Shown in pieces: positions 24,447-34,297 of a DNA stretch of 64,000 bases. This DNA comes from Pseudobacter ginsenosidimutans. GTDB taxonomy: Bacteria; Bacteroidota; Bacteroidia; Chitinophagales; Chitinophagaceae. The notes under the pieces are model-generated. The model ran no database searches. It was not told the origin of the DNA and worked only from the letters and a program-made list of their open reading frames with translations. Within the stretch, counting starts at the first letter, position 1, and every line of letters begins with the position of its first letter. The translations under genes and the position numbers were made by a program. Location of the stretch: the NCBI RefSeq assembly GCF_007970185.1, contig NZ_CP042431.1, positions 5,642,001 through 5,706,000 on the forward strand. Reading direction: 5' to 3'.

Positions 24447-27140
24447 ATGAAGATTCACTTTTATATTCGCTTCCATACCCGTTTCGGACAACAACTGGCA
24501 GTAACGGGAAATGCCGAAGCACTGGGAAATGACACGATTGCGAATGCCTTTCAACTCACTTACCTGAATGATGAATTCTGGCATGGGACCATTGAGATCC
24601 CTTTGCAGAAACATTCATCCCTCCGATACAAATACATCCTGCTCAACGATGATGGCCACCATGTAATGGAATGGGGAGAAGACCGTGCCCTGGAAATCCA
24701 TTCTGCACAACTGGAAGAAGTACAGGTGGTAGACACCTGGAACCATGCAGGCGAATTTGAGAATGCGTTCTATACCGCGCCTTTTCAAAATGTATTGCTG
24801 TCAGGCAACAAACCGAAGAAGCAAGGCAAATGGCCGAAACACTTCAGTCATGTTTTCAAAGTGAAAGCCCCCTTGTTGAAAAAGAACGAAGTGATCTGCA
24901 TTACCGGAAGCAGCATCACTACCGGTGAATGGGATGAGAAAAAATCATTGCTGCTTTCACCGGAGAATGGCTGGTGGACACTCAAGCTTGATATTTCGAA
25001 AGATGAGTTCCCGCTCCATTACAAATACGGTGTCTACAATACCAAAGAAGATCATTTTGTACTATTCGAAGCAGGGGAGAACCGTTCGCTCTTCGGAGAT
25101 GCGCATAATTACCAGCTCACGCAGGTACATGATGGATTTGTACATATCCCCAACAACAACTGGAAAGGAGCAGGCGTTTCCGTTCCCGTGTTCAGCCTGC
25201 GCAGCAAAAATTCTTTCGGCACCGGCGAGTTCACTGACCTGAAGCTGCTGGCGGACTGGGCTTCCAGATGCGGATTGAAACTGGTCCAGATCCTTCCCGT
25301 GAATGATACCATCGCAACACATACCTGGATCGATACCTATCCGTATGCTGCTATTTCCGCCTTTGCATTGCATCCGCTCTATCTGAATCTGTCCGCTGTA
25401 GCCGGAAAAAAATACGCAGACATCATCAAGCCGCTGAAGAAAAAACAACAGGAGCTCAATGCACTGCCGGATATGGATTATGAAGAAGTGATGAAATACA
25501 AGCTGGGCACCATCCGCGAACTGTACGCCGTACAGAAGGAAGAATGGTTGCAGAACGAAGACTATATCGCTTTCTTCAAAGACAATGAGCATTGGCTTGT
25601 TCCCTATGCCGCCTTCTCTTACCTGCGCGACAAGAACAAGACTGTCGATTTCAACCAGTGGAAAACTCATAGCGCTTACGATAAGACCGCCATTCAAAAA
25701 CTGGTGTCGCCATCCGCCAAACATTTCGACCAGGTGGCCATTCATTATTTCACACAGTATCACCTGCACCTGCAACTGAAAGATGCAGCGGAATACGCAC
25801 ACAAACATGGCGTGATCCTCAAAGGCGATATTCCCATCGGCGTATACCGCTATGGCTGCGATGCCTGGATGGAGCCCGAGCTCTATCATATGGACCAGCA
25901 GGCCGGCGCACCACCGGATGATTTTGCCGTAAAAGGTCAGAACTGGGGATTCCCCACCTACAACTGGGCGCACATGGCAGGCGATGGTTTTGAATGGTGG
26001 CATCGTCGCTTTGTACAGATGGGCAATTACTTCGACGCTTTCCGCATCGATCATATCCTCGGCTTCTTCCGCATCTGGAGCATTCCCGTGCATGCCGTGG
26101 AAGGTATCATGGGCACTTTCTCTCCAGCATTGCCCGTAATGGTGAGCGAATTATACCAGCGTAATATAGCGTTTGACTATAACCGTTATTGCAAGCCATA
26201 TATCACCGATACTGTACTCTGGGAACTGTTTGGACCAAACCATGAAAAGATCCGCGCATTCCTTCGTCCATCAGGTGAAGGCCGTTATGAACTGCTGCCG
26301 GAATTCAGCACACAAAAACAGGTGCAGGACCATTTCAGCAACCGTGAAGCATCGGAAGACAATCTCCATATCAAACAGGGGCTTTATGATCTTATCTCCA
26401 ATGTGATCTTCTTTGAACATCCCGGCTCCAACAGGGAGGGCCTCCATTTCAGGATCGCGATGGACCAGATCACCAGCTTCCGTCACCTCGATGGTTATAC
26501 GCAGCAGCAACTGCAGGAGCTCTACTGGAACTACTTCTATCATCGCCAGGATGAAACCTGGATGGATGAGGCCATGAAAAAATTGCCTGCGCTCAAACGC
26601 AGCACCAATATGCTGATCTGTGGTGAAGATCTCGGGATGGTGCCCCATTGCGTTCCTGACGCCATGAAACAGCTCGGCATCCTGAGCCTTGAGATCCAGC
26701 GGATGCCCAAGGAAGCAGCCCGTGAATTCCTCAGACTGCCTGCAGTACCTTATCTCTCTGTAGTTACACCCAGTACTCACGATATGAGCACCATCAGGGG
26801 ATGGTGGGAAGAAGACCATGAGCGCACACAACATTTCTTTCAGCAGGAATTGGAACAGTGGGGCGAGGCTCCGTATTTTTGTGAGCCCTGGATCAACAAG
26901 GCCATCGTGATGCAACACCTGCAGGCGCCAGCCATGTGGGCTATCTTCCAGTTACAGGACCTGTTGGGAATGGATGAGAAACTTCGAAGGGATAATCCCG
27001 ATGAAGAGCGAATCAATATCCCGGCTATCACCGGCCATTACTGGAAGTACCGCATGCATTTCACACTGGAGGAACTGATCGGGGAGAAACAATTTAACGA
27101 AGCGCTGGAACAGGCTGTGGAAGCCAGTGGGAGAGCATAG
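24447..27140 (+). CDS. malQ: 4-alpha-glucanotransferase with N-terminal starch-binding domains (DPE2-like)
   Basis: An 897-residue cytoplasmic GH77 enzyme transferring glucan units between maltose, maltodextrins and glycogen. Two N-terminal CBM20-like domains precede the catalytic part: MKIHFYIRFHTRFGQQLAVTGNAEALG (about 1-100) and HVFKVKAPLLKKNEVICITGSS (about 130-230). The GH77 domain has Asp535 in AFRIDHILGFFRIW (nucleophile), Glu727 in CGEDLGMVP (acid/base) and Asp in SVVTPSTHDMSTIRGWW. Length and layout resemble plant DPE2 and other CBM20-bearing amylomaltases rather than the 500-690-residue enterobacterial MalQ. The ATG at 24447 is used; a TTG one codon earlier is in frame. The epimerase gene follows 14 bases later. 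Confidence 0.94.
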   Translation: MKIHFYIRFHTRFGQQLAVTGNAEALGNDTIANAFQLTYLNDEFWHGTIEIPLQKHSSLRYKYILLNDDGHHVMEWGEDRALEIHSAQLEEVQVVDTWNHAGEFENAFYTAPFQNVLLSGNKPKKQGKWPKHFSHVFKVKAPLLKKNEVICITGSSITTGEWDEKKSLLLSPENGWWTLKLDISKDEFPLHYKYGVYNTKEDHFVLFEAGENRSLFGDAHNYQLTQVHDGFVHIPNNNWKGAGVSVPVFSLRSKNSFGTGEFTDLKLLADWASRCGLKLVQILPVNDTIATHTWIDTYPYAAISAFALHPLYLNLSAVAGKKYADIIKPLKKKQQELNALPDMDYEEVMKYKLGTIRELYAVQKEEWLQNEDYIAFFKDNEHWLVPYAAFSYLRDKNKTVDFNQWKTHSAYDKTAIQKLVSPSAKHFDQVAIHYFTQYHLHLQLKDAAEYAHKHGVILKGDIPIGVYRYGCDAWMEPELYHMDQQAGAPPDDFAVKGQNWGFPTYNWAHMAGDGFEWWHRRFVQMGNYFDAFRIDHILGFFRIWSIPVHAVEGIMGTFSPALPVMVSELYQRNIAFDYNRYCKPYITDTVLWELFGPNHEKIRAFLRPSGEGRYELLPEFSTQKQVQDHFSNREASEDNLHIKQGLYDLISNVIFFEHPGSNREGLHFRIAMDQITSFRHLDGYTQQQLQELYWNYFYHRQDETWMDEAMKKLPALKRSTNMLICGEDLGMVPHCVPDAMKQLGILSLEIQRMPKEAAREFLRLPAVPYLSVVTPSTHDMSTIRGWWEEDHERTQHFFQQELEQWGEAPYFCEPWINKAIVMQHLQAPAMWAIFQLQDLLGMDEKLRRDNPDEERINIPAITGHYWKYRMHFTLEELIGEKQFNEALEQAVEASGRA

Positions 27141-27154
27141 CACCAATTATTACC

Positions 27155-28165
27155 ATGAAAGTAACTTATCAATCGCAGAACCTTCCGTTCCGTTATCCTT
27201 TTACCATTTCGAAAGGCACAAAAACACATCAGCCTTCCCTGATCGTAACACTGGACCATCGTGGCATTACCGGCCTTGGCGAAGCACCTGCCATCACTTA
27301 CTACAATATCACTGTAGAAAAGATGATCGAAGACCTGGAAAGGAAGAAGAAATTCGTTGAACAGTTTGCTTTCATGGAGCCGGACCGCTACTGGCATTAC
27401 CTGCATCATCTGTATCCCCGGAATAATTTCCTCGTTTGCGCGCTCGATATTGCCGCCTGGGACATCTACGGAAAGATCAGGCAGCAACCGCTTTACAAAC
27501 TCTGGAATCTCGATATGGCCAATGCGCCGCTCACCGACTACACCATCGGCATCGATACCATCGATAAGATGGTGGAGAAGATGAAAGAAAAGCCCTGGCC
27601 AATCTACAAGATCAAACTCGGCACACCTGAAGACATTGCCATCGTTACAGCATTGCGCAAACACACGGAGGCCATCTTCCGCGTAGACGCCAATGCCGGC
27701 TGGACAACCGAAGAAGCGCTGGAGAAGATTCCCGTGCTCGCAGACCTCGGCGTGGAAATGATCGAACAGCCATTGGCGAAAGACAATTGGGAAGGGATGA
27801 AGAAATTATTCGCCGTCAGCAAAGTTCCGCTCATTGCAGATGAAGCCTGTGTGGTGGAACAGGATGTGGAAAGATGTGCTGGTCACTTCCATGGCATCAA
27901 TATCAAACTCACCAAATGCAGTGGCATAACACCTGCTTTACGGATGATCAGCAAGGCAAGATCGCTGAACATGAAAGTGATGGTGGGAAGTATGAATGAA
28001 AGTACGGTTGGCAGTGCCGCTATTGCACATCTCAGTCCCATGCTGGATTATATCGATGCAGACGGGCCATTGCTCTTATCAGAAGACATTGCAACTGGTC
28101 TCACTTATGAAGCAGGGCGTGTATCCGTTTCAGAAGAATTTGGCCTCGGCATTAAGTTGAAATAA
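27155..28165 (+). CDS. Dipeptide epimerase (L-Ala-D/L-Glu epimerase family)
   Basis: A 336-residue cytoplasmic enolase-superfamily enzyme that epimerises L-Ala-L/D-Glu or related dipeptides, chiefly in recycling murein peptides. Catalytic lysines appear in YKIKLG and NIKLTKCSG; metal ligands in FRVDANAGW (Asp), EQPL (Glu) and ADEACV (Asp); the family dipeptide-binding motif DADGP (substrate amine contact) is present near residue 304. Length fits (about 330-370). It lies 14 bases behind malQ and may share its transcript, though the pathways differ. Exact dipeptide specificity cannot be read. Confidence 0.92.
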   Translation: MKVTYQSQNLPFRYPFTISKGTKTHQPSLIVTLDHRGITGLGEAPAITYYNITVEKMIEDLERKKKFVEQFAFMEPDRYWHYLHHLYPRNNFLVCALDIAAWDIYGKIRQQPLYKLWNLDMANAPLTDYTIGIDTIDKMVEKMKEKPWPIYKIKLGTPEDIAIVTALRKHTEAIFRVDANAGWTTEEALEKIPVLADLGVEMIEQPLAKDNWEGMKKLFAVSKVPLIADEACVVEQDVERCAGHFHGINIKLTKCSGITPALRMISKARSLNMKVMVGSMNESTVGSAAIAHLSPMLDYIDADGPLLLSEDIATGLTYEAGRVSVSEEFGLGIKLK

Positions 28166-28186
28166 AATACGCAGCGCCCACTAGCC

Positions 28187-28227
28187 CGCCTCCCGGCGAA
28201 CAAATAAAAGTCACTCGCCGGGAGACG
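28187..28227. repeat. GC-rich intergenic stem-loop (possible REP-like unit)
   Basis: CGCCTCCCGGCGA (28187-28199) pairs with TCGCCGGGAGACG (28215-28227) with one mismatch around a 15-base loop. No T tract follows. Parts of it (CTCGCC, GGGAG, ACTGCCAC) recur at 21084-21110. Confidence 0.55.
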
Positions 28228-28292
28228 AGCAACTGCCACTCCTTGTGTTTAACAAAAGCTTTGAACTTCAGCCTTTATATTTAGAAAAAAGA

Positions 28293-30569
28293 ATGTCCGC
28301 CAAAGCTGTAGCTTTTTCCTTTTTTCTATTTTTCGTCAATTACATTTTTGCCCAGGACAATAAGCTATTGCTTCAGGGAGCAGTATTTGCGGAAGATGGC
28401 AAACCTGTTCCTTACGCCAGCATATCACTGGTAAAGGATGGACTCGGCACCATCACCAATCAATCCGGAAGTTTCGCACTCTATATTCCCGCTGTTCCCA
28501 AAGATGATCATCTCATGGTCACCATGCTGGGCTATGAGCCGCAGAAAGTTTTGCTCAGCGCTTTCAAACCTGCATCAGCCCTGCGGATCACACTTAAACT
28601 ACAGGTATCACAATTGGAGGAAGTGGTGGTAACACCACCGGACCCGCTGCAACTGATCAGAAATGCCATTGCACGCATACCACAGAATTACTTCAACCAG
28701 CCGCATGTACTCAACGGATTCTATCGCGTAGACACAAGAAAAGGACAACAACATATCATGCTCTCCGAGGCCGTATTCGATATTTTCAATCCTGATTACA
28801 CTTCCGCAAAGAAGAGCCGTTTCAGGTTGACCAAAATGCGTTCCATCCAGGACGAGCAGGCTTCACAGGGACTGGACCTGGGTCTCACGCCAACCAGCCT
28901 TTACGCATACGATATAGTGAAAGAACTGGAATCATCAGACCTGCTGAGCAAGGAAGGATTGAAACAACACGATTTCAAATTCAAAGGCAATACAAGTTAC
29001 AATGGCATCGATGCCTATCTGATCACATTCGATCAGAAAGATGAGATCAAACAATCCCTGCTTAAAGGGAAGCTATGGCTGGATGCAGGTTCCCTGGCTT
29101 TTATCGCATTCGAGTTTCAGCGCAGTCCGAAAGGCATCACCTGGGCGCAATATGGCAATGGCGCCACCCGCGCGCTGCTGAAGATACTTGGCCTGCAGAT
29201 AGATGTAAAAAAAGAAACCCATCTGATCAGGTATAAAAAATTCGGCGCCAAATGGATCTTATCTGATGTGCGGAATGATCATATCCTCCGCTTCAAAAGC
29301 AACCGCAACGGCAAACGATTCCACTTCGATGCAGATATTCGTGTAGACTACCTCGTTACAGCCGCAGACACTTTGCATACAGGCGATTTTGCATCCGGAG
29401 AAAAACTCGGCAACAACAAATTCATAGAATTCCAGACAAACAGTTATAACGATACATTCTGGCTGAACTACAATACCATTCTCCCTGACTTCAACACGAA
29501 TGAAGCAGCCAAACAGATCCAACAGAACAATCAAACGTTCGTGCTGAAGAACAAGGCTAAAAAATTCCTGGCGAAATTACCAGCATCGCCAGTGGTAAAG
29601 CTGGATTCCTTGTTCAGTTTCTTCCACACGCAGGGCGCTTTTTCCGGATCGGTGCTGGTGAAACAAAAAGGCGCTGTCATCTTTCAAAGGAGCTATGGCC
29701 TGGCCGATGAAGGAAAACAATGGCCCAATACAGATTCTACGCGGTTCCGAATCGGTTCGCTTACCAAAACCTTTACCAGTATGCTGATCAGGCAACTGGA
29801 ACAGGAGGGGAAACTGAGCCTGCATGACAGTATCGGTAAATTCTTTCCAGGCCATGTTCATGGCCATGTGATGATTGAACAATTGCTCACACATACTTCC
29901 GGCATTCCCAATTACACGGTAAAAGATGAATACCTGGCAGAGCTGATGAGCCGCCCGCTTAGTACAGAATATATCATCAGAAACTTCTGCAGCGATCCGC
30001 TGGAATTCAGCAGTGGCAAAGGTTTCCGCTACAGCAATTCAGGTTATGTGATCCTGGCCGGCATTATTGAAAAAGTATCAGGCCAGTCATATGCCAGCCG
30101 TTTGCAGGAAAAGATATTTACGCCGCTGAATATGCGCTCCTCCGGCTTCAGCAATGCGCTGCTGAATTCAAAAGGATACTGGCTGAAGGAGATCGAGCCC
30201 GCTTATCCCGTGTCCAATACCGTTGGGGCAGGAGGGATCTGGTCTGCCACCGGCGACCTTGAAAAATGGGACGAAGCTTTGTACAGCAACAAACTGCTGC
30301 CGCAGGAAAAGATCCAGGAGGGTTTTCAGGCCCATGCGGATTATAGCGACTGGGATGCTAATTACGGTTATGGATGGATGATAGACCGGCTGCTTTTCAA
30401 TCAATCGAAAAAACACAGGATCATTTACCATCCGGGTACCGATTTCGGTTACTACTCCATGTTTGTAAGGCAGCCAGACCAGCAAAACCTGCTGGTGATG
30501 CTCAGCAACCACGGGGATTTTCCCCGCTTCGAACTCACGGACCTGGTGCTGGATATTCTCAATCAATAG
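28293..30569 (+). CDS. Carboxypeptidase-regulatory-like domain fused to a serine beta-lactamase-type hydrolase
   Basis: A 758-residue exported protein. MSAKAVAFSFFLFFVNYIFAQ is the signal peptide; an earlier GTG at 28245 is in frame but less natural. Residues about 25-105 form a CarboxypepD_reg-like beta-sandwich (LLQGAVFAEDGKPVPYASISL). A middle region of about 330 residues is of the type found in Bacteroidota surface proteins. The C-terminal part (about 440-758) is a class C beta-lactamase/DD-peptidase fold with Ser489-x-x-Lys492 (SLTK), Tyr580-x-Asn582 (YSN) and His713-Pro-Gly. All nucleophile-region motifs are intact, so it should be an active periplasmic or surface serine hydrolase, possibly an esterase or D-peptidase. 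Beta-lactam resistance cannot be inferred. Confidence 0.88.
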   Translation: MSAKAVAFSFFLFFVNYIFAQDNKLLLQGAVFAEDGKPVPYASISLVKDGLGTITNQSGSFALYIPAVPKDDHLMVTMLGYEPQKVLLSAFKPASALRITLKLQVSQLEEVVVTPPDPLQLIRNAIARIPQNYFNQPHVLNGFYRVDTRKGQQHIMLSEAVFDIFNPDYTSAKKSRFRLTKMRSIQDEQASQGLDLGLTPTSLYAYDIVKELESSDLLSKEGLKQHDFKFKGNTSYNGIDAYLITFDQKDEIKQSLLKGKLWLDAGSLAFIAFEFQRSPKGITWAQYGNGATRALLKILGLQIDVKKETHLIRYKKFGAKWILSDVRNDHILRFKSNRNGKRFHFDADIRVDYLVTAADTLHTGDFASGEKLGNNKFIEFQTNSYNDTFWLNYNTILPDFNTNEAAKQIQQNNQTFVLKNKAKKFLAKLPASPVVKLDSLFSFFHTQGAFSGSVLVKQKGAVIFQRSYGLADEGKQWPNTDSTRFRIGSLTKTFTSMLIRQLEQEGKLSLHDSIGKFFPGHVHGHVMIEQLLTHTSGIPNYTVKDEYLAELMSRPLSTEYIIRNFCSDPLEFSSGKGFRYSNSGYVILAGIIEKVSGQSYASRLQEKIFTPLNMRSSGFSNALLNSKGYWLKEIEPAYPVSNTVGAGGIWSATGDLEKWDEALYSNKLLPQEKIQEGFQAHADYSDWDANYGYGWMIDRLLFNQSKKHRIIYHPGTDFGYYSMFVRQPDQQNLLVMLSNHGDFPRFELTDLVLDILNQ

Positions 30570-30617
30570 TGACTGCTCCCGTTCATATGCACAGGAAATA
30601 TTTGTATATTCATACAT

Positions 30618-33128
30618 ATGAGCACATTAATGGTTTGTTGGTCCCTGCAACGGAACAGACATGCAGCAGTTCTGCTGACTGCATTGCTTACATTATTTTG
30701 TTTTTCCATTTCAGCGCAGCAAATTCCCGACAGTTCCAGACATATCGATACAGATTCCCTGGTTAAGCTGTTGCGCCAGGCAACGAACAAAGACCGTGCA
30801 GTCAGCATACAAAAATACCAGGAGGGAAAGATGGCCCTCCGGCAGGAAGCCCTCACCCAGGACTTCAAAACAACCCTTCTCCACGCAAAAACTTTTCTCA
30901 ACCGTGCGCCGGATACCAATGCCATCAATGCCGAGCTCAGCCGCCTCGAACATTGGTTCCAGATCGGCCGCGATGGCATCTTCGAGAACAAAGGCTCGGC
31001 ACAATCCCATAGGAACCTCACCACCTCGGGCATTCTTCTGAATGAGCTGCTCAGAAAAACAGAAGGCCGCAAACTGTCGATAGACAAATACGAACATGAG
31101 CTGAACAATTTCAGACTGCGGCTGGATTCCCTGAACTCAGATTCCCTGCTGTACTATTTTTCCAGCGATTCGGCCACACTCATGCAGTACCTGGCCACGC
31201 TGATCATGCTCAGTAAACAGGTTGGTCCGGCCGACAGTAATCTCACCCAGGCATTATTTCATGCAAGGGCTTTGCAGGCAAGGACCAATCTCCTGCAAAG
31301 CCGCATCAGCGCTTCATTGGAAGAGATCAATACTTATCACAGGGAACTGTCTGATCACACACTCAACCGCGAGTTCTCCAATCTCTGGGGTGAAATAAAA
31401 AGCAGCCGGCCGATCGGGGAGATTCTCAAATTCTCCAGAGAAAAGAACCAGCTTGCTTTTTGGTTCTATGCGCAAAACCATTGGGGAAGATTGGTTTTGC
31501 TGGGCCTGCTGTTGATAGCAGCAACTTTTTTTCTCAATTCCCTGAAGAAGAAACTGGCAGAAGAAAATTCAGCACCGGAAAATCATCATGGAAGACTGGC
31601 GCTGCGATATCCGTTCCTGTCTGCACTCACTATTGTGTTCAGCATTTTCCAGTTCATGTTCCCTGATCCTCCTTTTATCTTCTGCTGCATTTTCTGGGTG
31701 CCAGCAGCTATCAGCCTTACCATCATCTTCCGCGGCTTCATTACCCGTTACTGGATGATCGTGTGGCTGATGATGTTTGCACAATTCCTGTTTGCCAGTT
31801 TCGATAATCTCATACTGCAGGCATCACGCATCGAGCGTTATTACATTTTTACATTTTCCTTGCTGGGTGTGATCTATGGTTTGATGGTGCTGCTGCGCGG
31901 CCGCCGTTCAGAGCTTCGCGAAAAACATATCCTCTGGTTCATTGCATTTGTGGTGGTATTGGAGTTTGCAGCTACGCTGTTCAATCTCTCAGGCAGGTAC
32001 AATTATGCCAAAACCCTTTATGTAAGCGGCTTTGTGAACGTGATAATAGCTATTACTTTCCTTTGGGTTGTAAGACTGGTGAATGAAACCCTGATGCTGG
32101 CATCAGAGATTTACAAGCGACCGGAAAAAAAATCTTTCTATATCAATTTCGAGCGTGTAGGCAAACAGGCGCCGGGTATTTTCTATATTTTCCTGGTAAC
32201 CGGATGGTTCATCATCTTCGGCAGGAATTTCTACGCATTCAAACTGATTGCCGATCCCATCCAGGACTTCCTGTTCACGGAAAGGACGATCGGGCAATAC
32301 AGTTTCAGCATCAAAGGCATAGTGCTTTTCTTTGGTATACTCTTCATTGCTGCCATCGTCTCCCGCGTAGTTTCCTACTTTGCATCAGACAAGATCCCTG
32401 TACATTCATCTTCCGCCGATCAACGCCGCATCGGCCTGGGAAGCTGGATCCTGCTGGTACGTATCGCCATCATCAGCATGGGCCTGTTCCTGGCCGTTGC
32501 AGCCGCCGGAATGCCGCTAGACAGGATCACCATCATTCTGGGCGCGCTGGGCGTAGGTGTTGGACTTGGCCTGCAGGCGCTGGTGAGCAACCTGGTGAGC
32601 GGACTGATACTGGCATTCGAAAAACCCGTGAATGTAGGCGATCTTATTGAAGTAGCGGGAAAGACCGGCACTATCAGGTCCATCGGTTTCCGCAGCAGTG
32701 TGGTCACTTCAATTGATGGTTCCAGTGTGATCATCCCCAATGGCGATCTCCTGAACGGCAATCTCGTCAACTGGTCACAGGGCATGGGACTGCGCCGTAT
32801 AGACCTGTTGGTAGGTGTGGCTTATGGTACCGATGTGAATGCATTGCTGCCACAGATCAATGAACTGTTGCAAGCCAACAAGCGGGTATTGAGCACACCG
32901 ACGCCGGTAGCATTTGCAGAAGCTTTCAACGATAGTTCCATCGATCTCAAACTGATTTTCTGGACACCTCATCCCAGGGAATACCTGTCTATCAAAAGTG
33001 AAGTGATAGGGCAGGTCCTTGCATTGTTCGATCAGAAAGGGATAGTGATACCATTCCCGCAGCGCGACCTGCACATTTACAATCACCCTGACAATAAACA
33101 AGATAAGGGATCGCCCTCCGGCGGGTAA
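30618..33128 (+). CDS. Large MscS-family mechanosensitive channel
   Basis: An 836-residue protein. A signal segment (RHAAVLLTALLTLFCFSISAQQ) leads into a periplasmic helical and coiled-coil region up to about residue 285, then about ten membrane segments, and a C-terminal MscS core (about 600-790). The pore-lining Gly/Ala-rich helix is ILGALGVGVGLGLQALVSNLVSGLILAFEKPVNVGDLIEVAG, followed by the beta domain FRSSVVTSIDGSSVIIPNGDLLNGNLVNWSQG. The layout resembles MscK/MscM-type channels, which relieve osmotic pressure. The last codons (SPSGG and stop) coincide with a GC palindrome. An alternative ATG lies at 30630. Confidence 0.93.
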   Translation: MSTLMVCWSLQRNRHAAVLLTALLTLFCFSISAQQIPDSSRHIDTDSLVKLLRQATNKDRAVSIQKYQEGKMALRQEALTQDFKTTLLHAKTFLNRAPDTNAINAELSRLEHWFQIGRDGIFENKGSAQSHRNLTTSGILLNELLRKTEGRKLSIDKYEHELNNFRLRLDSLNSDSLLYYFSSDSATLMQYLATLIMLSKQVGPADSNLTQALFHARALQARTNLLQSRISASLEEINTYHRELSDHTLNREFSNLWGEIKSSRPIGEILKFSREKNQLAFWFYAQNHWGRLVLLGLLLIAATFFLNSLKKKLAEENSAPENHHGRLALRYPFLSALTIVFSIFQFMFPDPPFIFCCIFWVPAAISLTIIFRGFITRYWMIVWLMMFAQFLFASFDNLILQASRIERYYIFTFSLLGVIYGLMVLLRGRRSELREKHILWFIAFVVVLEFAATLFNLSGRYNYAKTLYVSGFVNVIIAITFLWVVRLVNETLMLASEIYKRPEKKSFYINFERVGKQAPGIFYIFLVTGWFIIFGRNFYAFKLIADPIQDFLFTERTIGQYSFSIKGIVLFFGILFIAAIVSRVVSYFASDKIPVHSSSADQRRIGLGSWILLVRIAIISMGLFLAVAAAGMPLDRITIILGALGVGVGLGLQALVSNLVSGLILAFEKPVNVGDLIEVAGKTGTIRSIGFRSSVVTSIDGSSVIIPNGDLLNGNLVNWSQGMGLRRIDLLVGVAYGTDVNALLPQINELLQANKRVLSTPTPVAFAEAFNDSSIDLKLIFWTPHPREYLSIKSEVIGQVLALFDQKGIVIPFPQRDLHIYNHPDNKQDKGSPSGG
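33113..33125. repeat. Short GC palindrome at the end of the mscS-like gene
   Basis: GCCCTCCGGCGGG; its reverse complement CCCGCCGGAGGGC recurs exactly at 58800-58812. It encodes the last residues before the stop codon. Confidence 0.4.
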
Positions 33129-33176
33129 TAATCCGTTCTGTTTTCCAGGAACCTGTTATCATAAATTTCATATTTT

Positions 33177-33199
33177 ATGTAGTTAACTACGTATCTTTG
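33177..33199 (+). promoter_or_regulatory. Acetyltransferase promoter with MarR-type operator
   Basis: ATGTAGTTAACTACG precedes a perfect -7 element TATCTTTG (33192-33199). The core GTAGTTAACTAC (33179-33190) is a perfect 12-base palindrome. Nearly the same string, ATGTAGTTAGCTACG then TATATTTG, occurs on the minus strand in front of the MarR gene (34298-34320). Confidence 0.75.
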
Positions 33200-33221
33200 G
33201 ACATAAATAAGAAAACAGGTC

Positions 33222-33722
33222 ATGCAGACGAAATTCACTATTGAACAAATCCACAACCAACACGGCAAACAGGCTGTGGACCTGATATTGCCTATCCAGC
33301 AGATCGAATTCAATGTGCCCGTTACCCTGGAGGCGCAACCAGATCTGCTGAACATCGATGAATTCTATTACAGGGATGGCGGAGCGTTCTGGGGAGCATT
33401 CCACCACGGCGAACTGGTGGGCACCATCGCATTACTGAATATCGGCCACAACAGCGGCGCTATCCGGAAGATGTTCGTAAAGAAAGAATACAGGGGAAAA
33501 GAAAACGGCATCGCACAATCTTTGCTCGACACATTGTTTGCTTACTGTGCGGACAAACGTATTCATCATATCTACCTTGGTACGGTAGATGCGCTGAAAG
33601 CCGCCCAGAGATTTTATGAAAAGAATGGATTTACAAGAGTGGAGGTGAACCTCCTGCCATCTTATTTCCCAAGAATGGCGGTAGACCATATCTTTTACCA
33701 GTTCAGTTGTTCAGAAAAATAG
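33222..33722 (+). CDS. GNAT family N-acetyltransferase
   Basis: A 166-residue cytoplasmic acetyl-CoA-dependent acetyltransferase. The acetyl-CoA-binding motif A is visible as IRKMFVKKEYRGKENGIAQSLLDTLF (about 82-107), and motif B as AAQRFYEKNGFTRVEV with the typical RFYEKNGF. The substrate is unknown. Its promoter shares an operator with the convergent MarR gene 61 bases beyond its end, so it is probably repressed by that MarR. In related Bacteroidota, MarR and GNAT domains also occur fused in one protein, which supports the link. Confidence 0.92.
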   Translation: MQTKFTIEQIHNQHGKQAVDLILPIQQIEFNVPVTLEAQPDLLNIDEFYYRDGGAFWGAFHHGELVGTIALLNIGHNSGAIRKMFVKKEYRGKENGIAQSLLDTLFAYCADKRIHHIYLGTVDALKAAQRFYEKNGFTRVEVNLLPSYFPRMAVDHIFYQFSCSEK

Positions 33723-33783
33723 GCGCTTAAAAATGGACAGGAAAGGTCTGAAAAGGAAGCGGAGATCATAATTCGCTCTTCAT

Positions 33784-34287
33784 TCAGGCTTTTTTCTTTT
33801 TTGTGCCGGATGCTTTTTCTTCCAGGGCTCTCTCAGCAAAACCTTTCTTTCGCAGCGCAGCTTCCACTTCATCCAGTGCACGCATGAGGTTGTTCTTTGT
33901 GTTGGTGATCTCCGTGATGGTTTTGACCATCAGGTTCCAGACAGGTCCCATTTTACCTACCAGCTCTTTTCCTTTTTCGGTCAGCTGGATCAGCCGCTTC
34001 CGTTCATCTGTTTTATCTTTTCCAGACCGGATCATTTTTTGTTTTTCCAGTTCCTTCAGCAGGGTGATGGTGCTGGGATGGGTATATCCGATTTCCATGG
34101 CAATTTCCACAACGCTCAGTATACCCTTGTTGTGCAACACATAGATAACCGGGAACCATTTCGGTTCGAAATCGATACCATGGTCTTTGTAGATCAGCAA
34201 TCCGTCTTTCCGGAGCTGCTCGGCCAGCCGTTGAAGTCGTGTTGAAATGGCCAGCACACCTGCATTATCGATAATATTCATTTGCAT
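33784..34287 (-). CDS. MarR family transcriptional regulator
   Basis: A 167-residue winged-helix regulator. The recognition region is LSVVEIAMEIGYTHPSTITLLKELEKQKMIRSGKDKTDERKRLIQLTEKG, with the Asp-Glu-Arg wing. The protein ends in a Lys-rich tail (TKKKKA). The start may be the ATG at 34287 or the one two codons later at 34281. It shares N-terminal patterns with the hut-linked MarR (RLQRLAE and EPKWFPVIYVL), so the two are paralogues, but their operators differ. The near-palindrome GTAGCTAACTAC lies inside its promoter, pointing to autorepression together with the 33222 acetyltransferase gene. Confidence 0.92.
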   Translation of the reverse strand: MQMNIIDNAGVLAISTRLQRLAEQLRKDGLLIYKDHGIDFEPKWFPVIYVLHNKGILSVVEIAMEIGYTHPSTITLLKELEKQKMIRSGKDKTDERKRLIQLTEKGKELVGKMGPVWNLMVKTITEITNTKNNLMRALDEVEAALRKKGFAERALEEKASGTKKKKA

Positions 34288-34297
34288 CCGGTTTTGC

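Noticed and set aside
28187-28245. Terminator after the dipeptide epimerase gene
   Set aside because: The stem is strong but no T tract follows on either strand; listed as a repeat instead.
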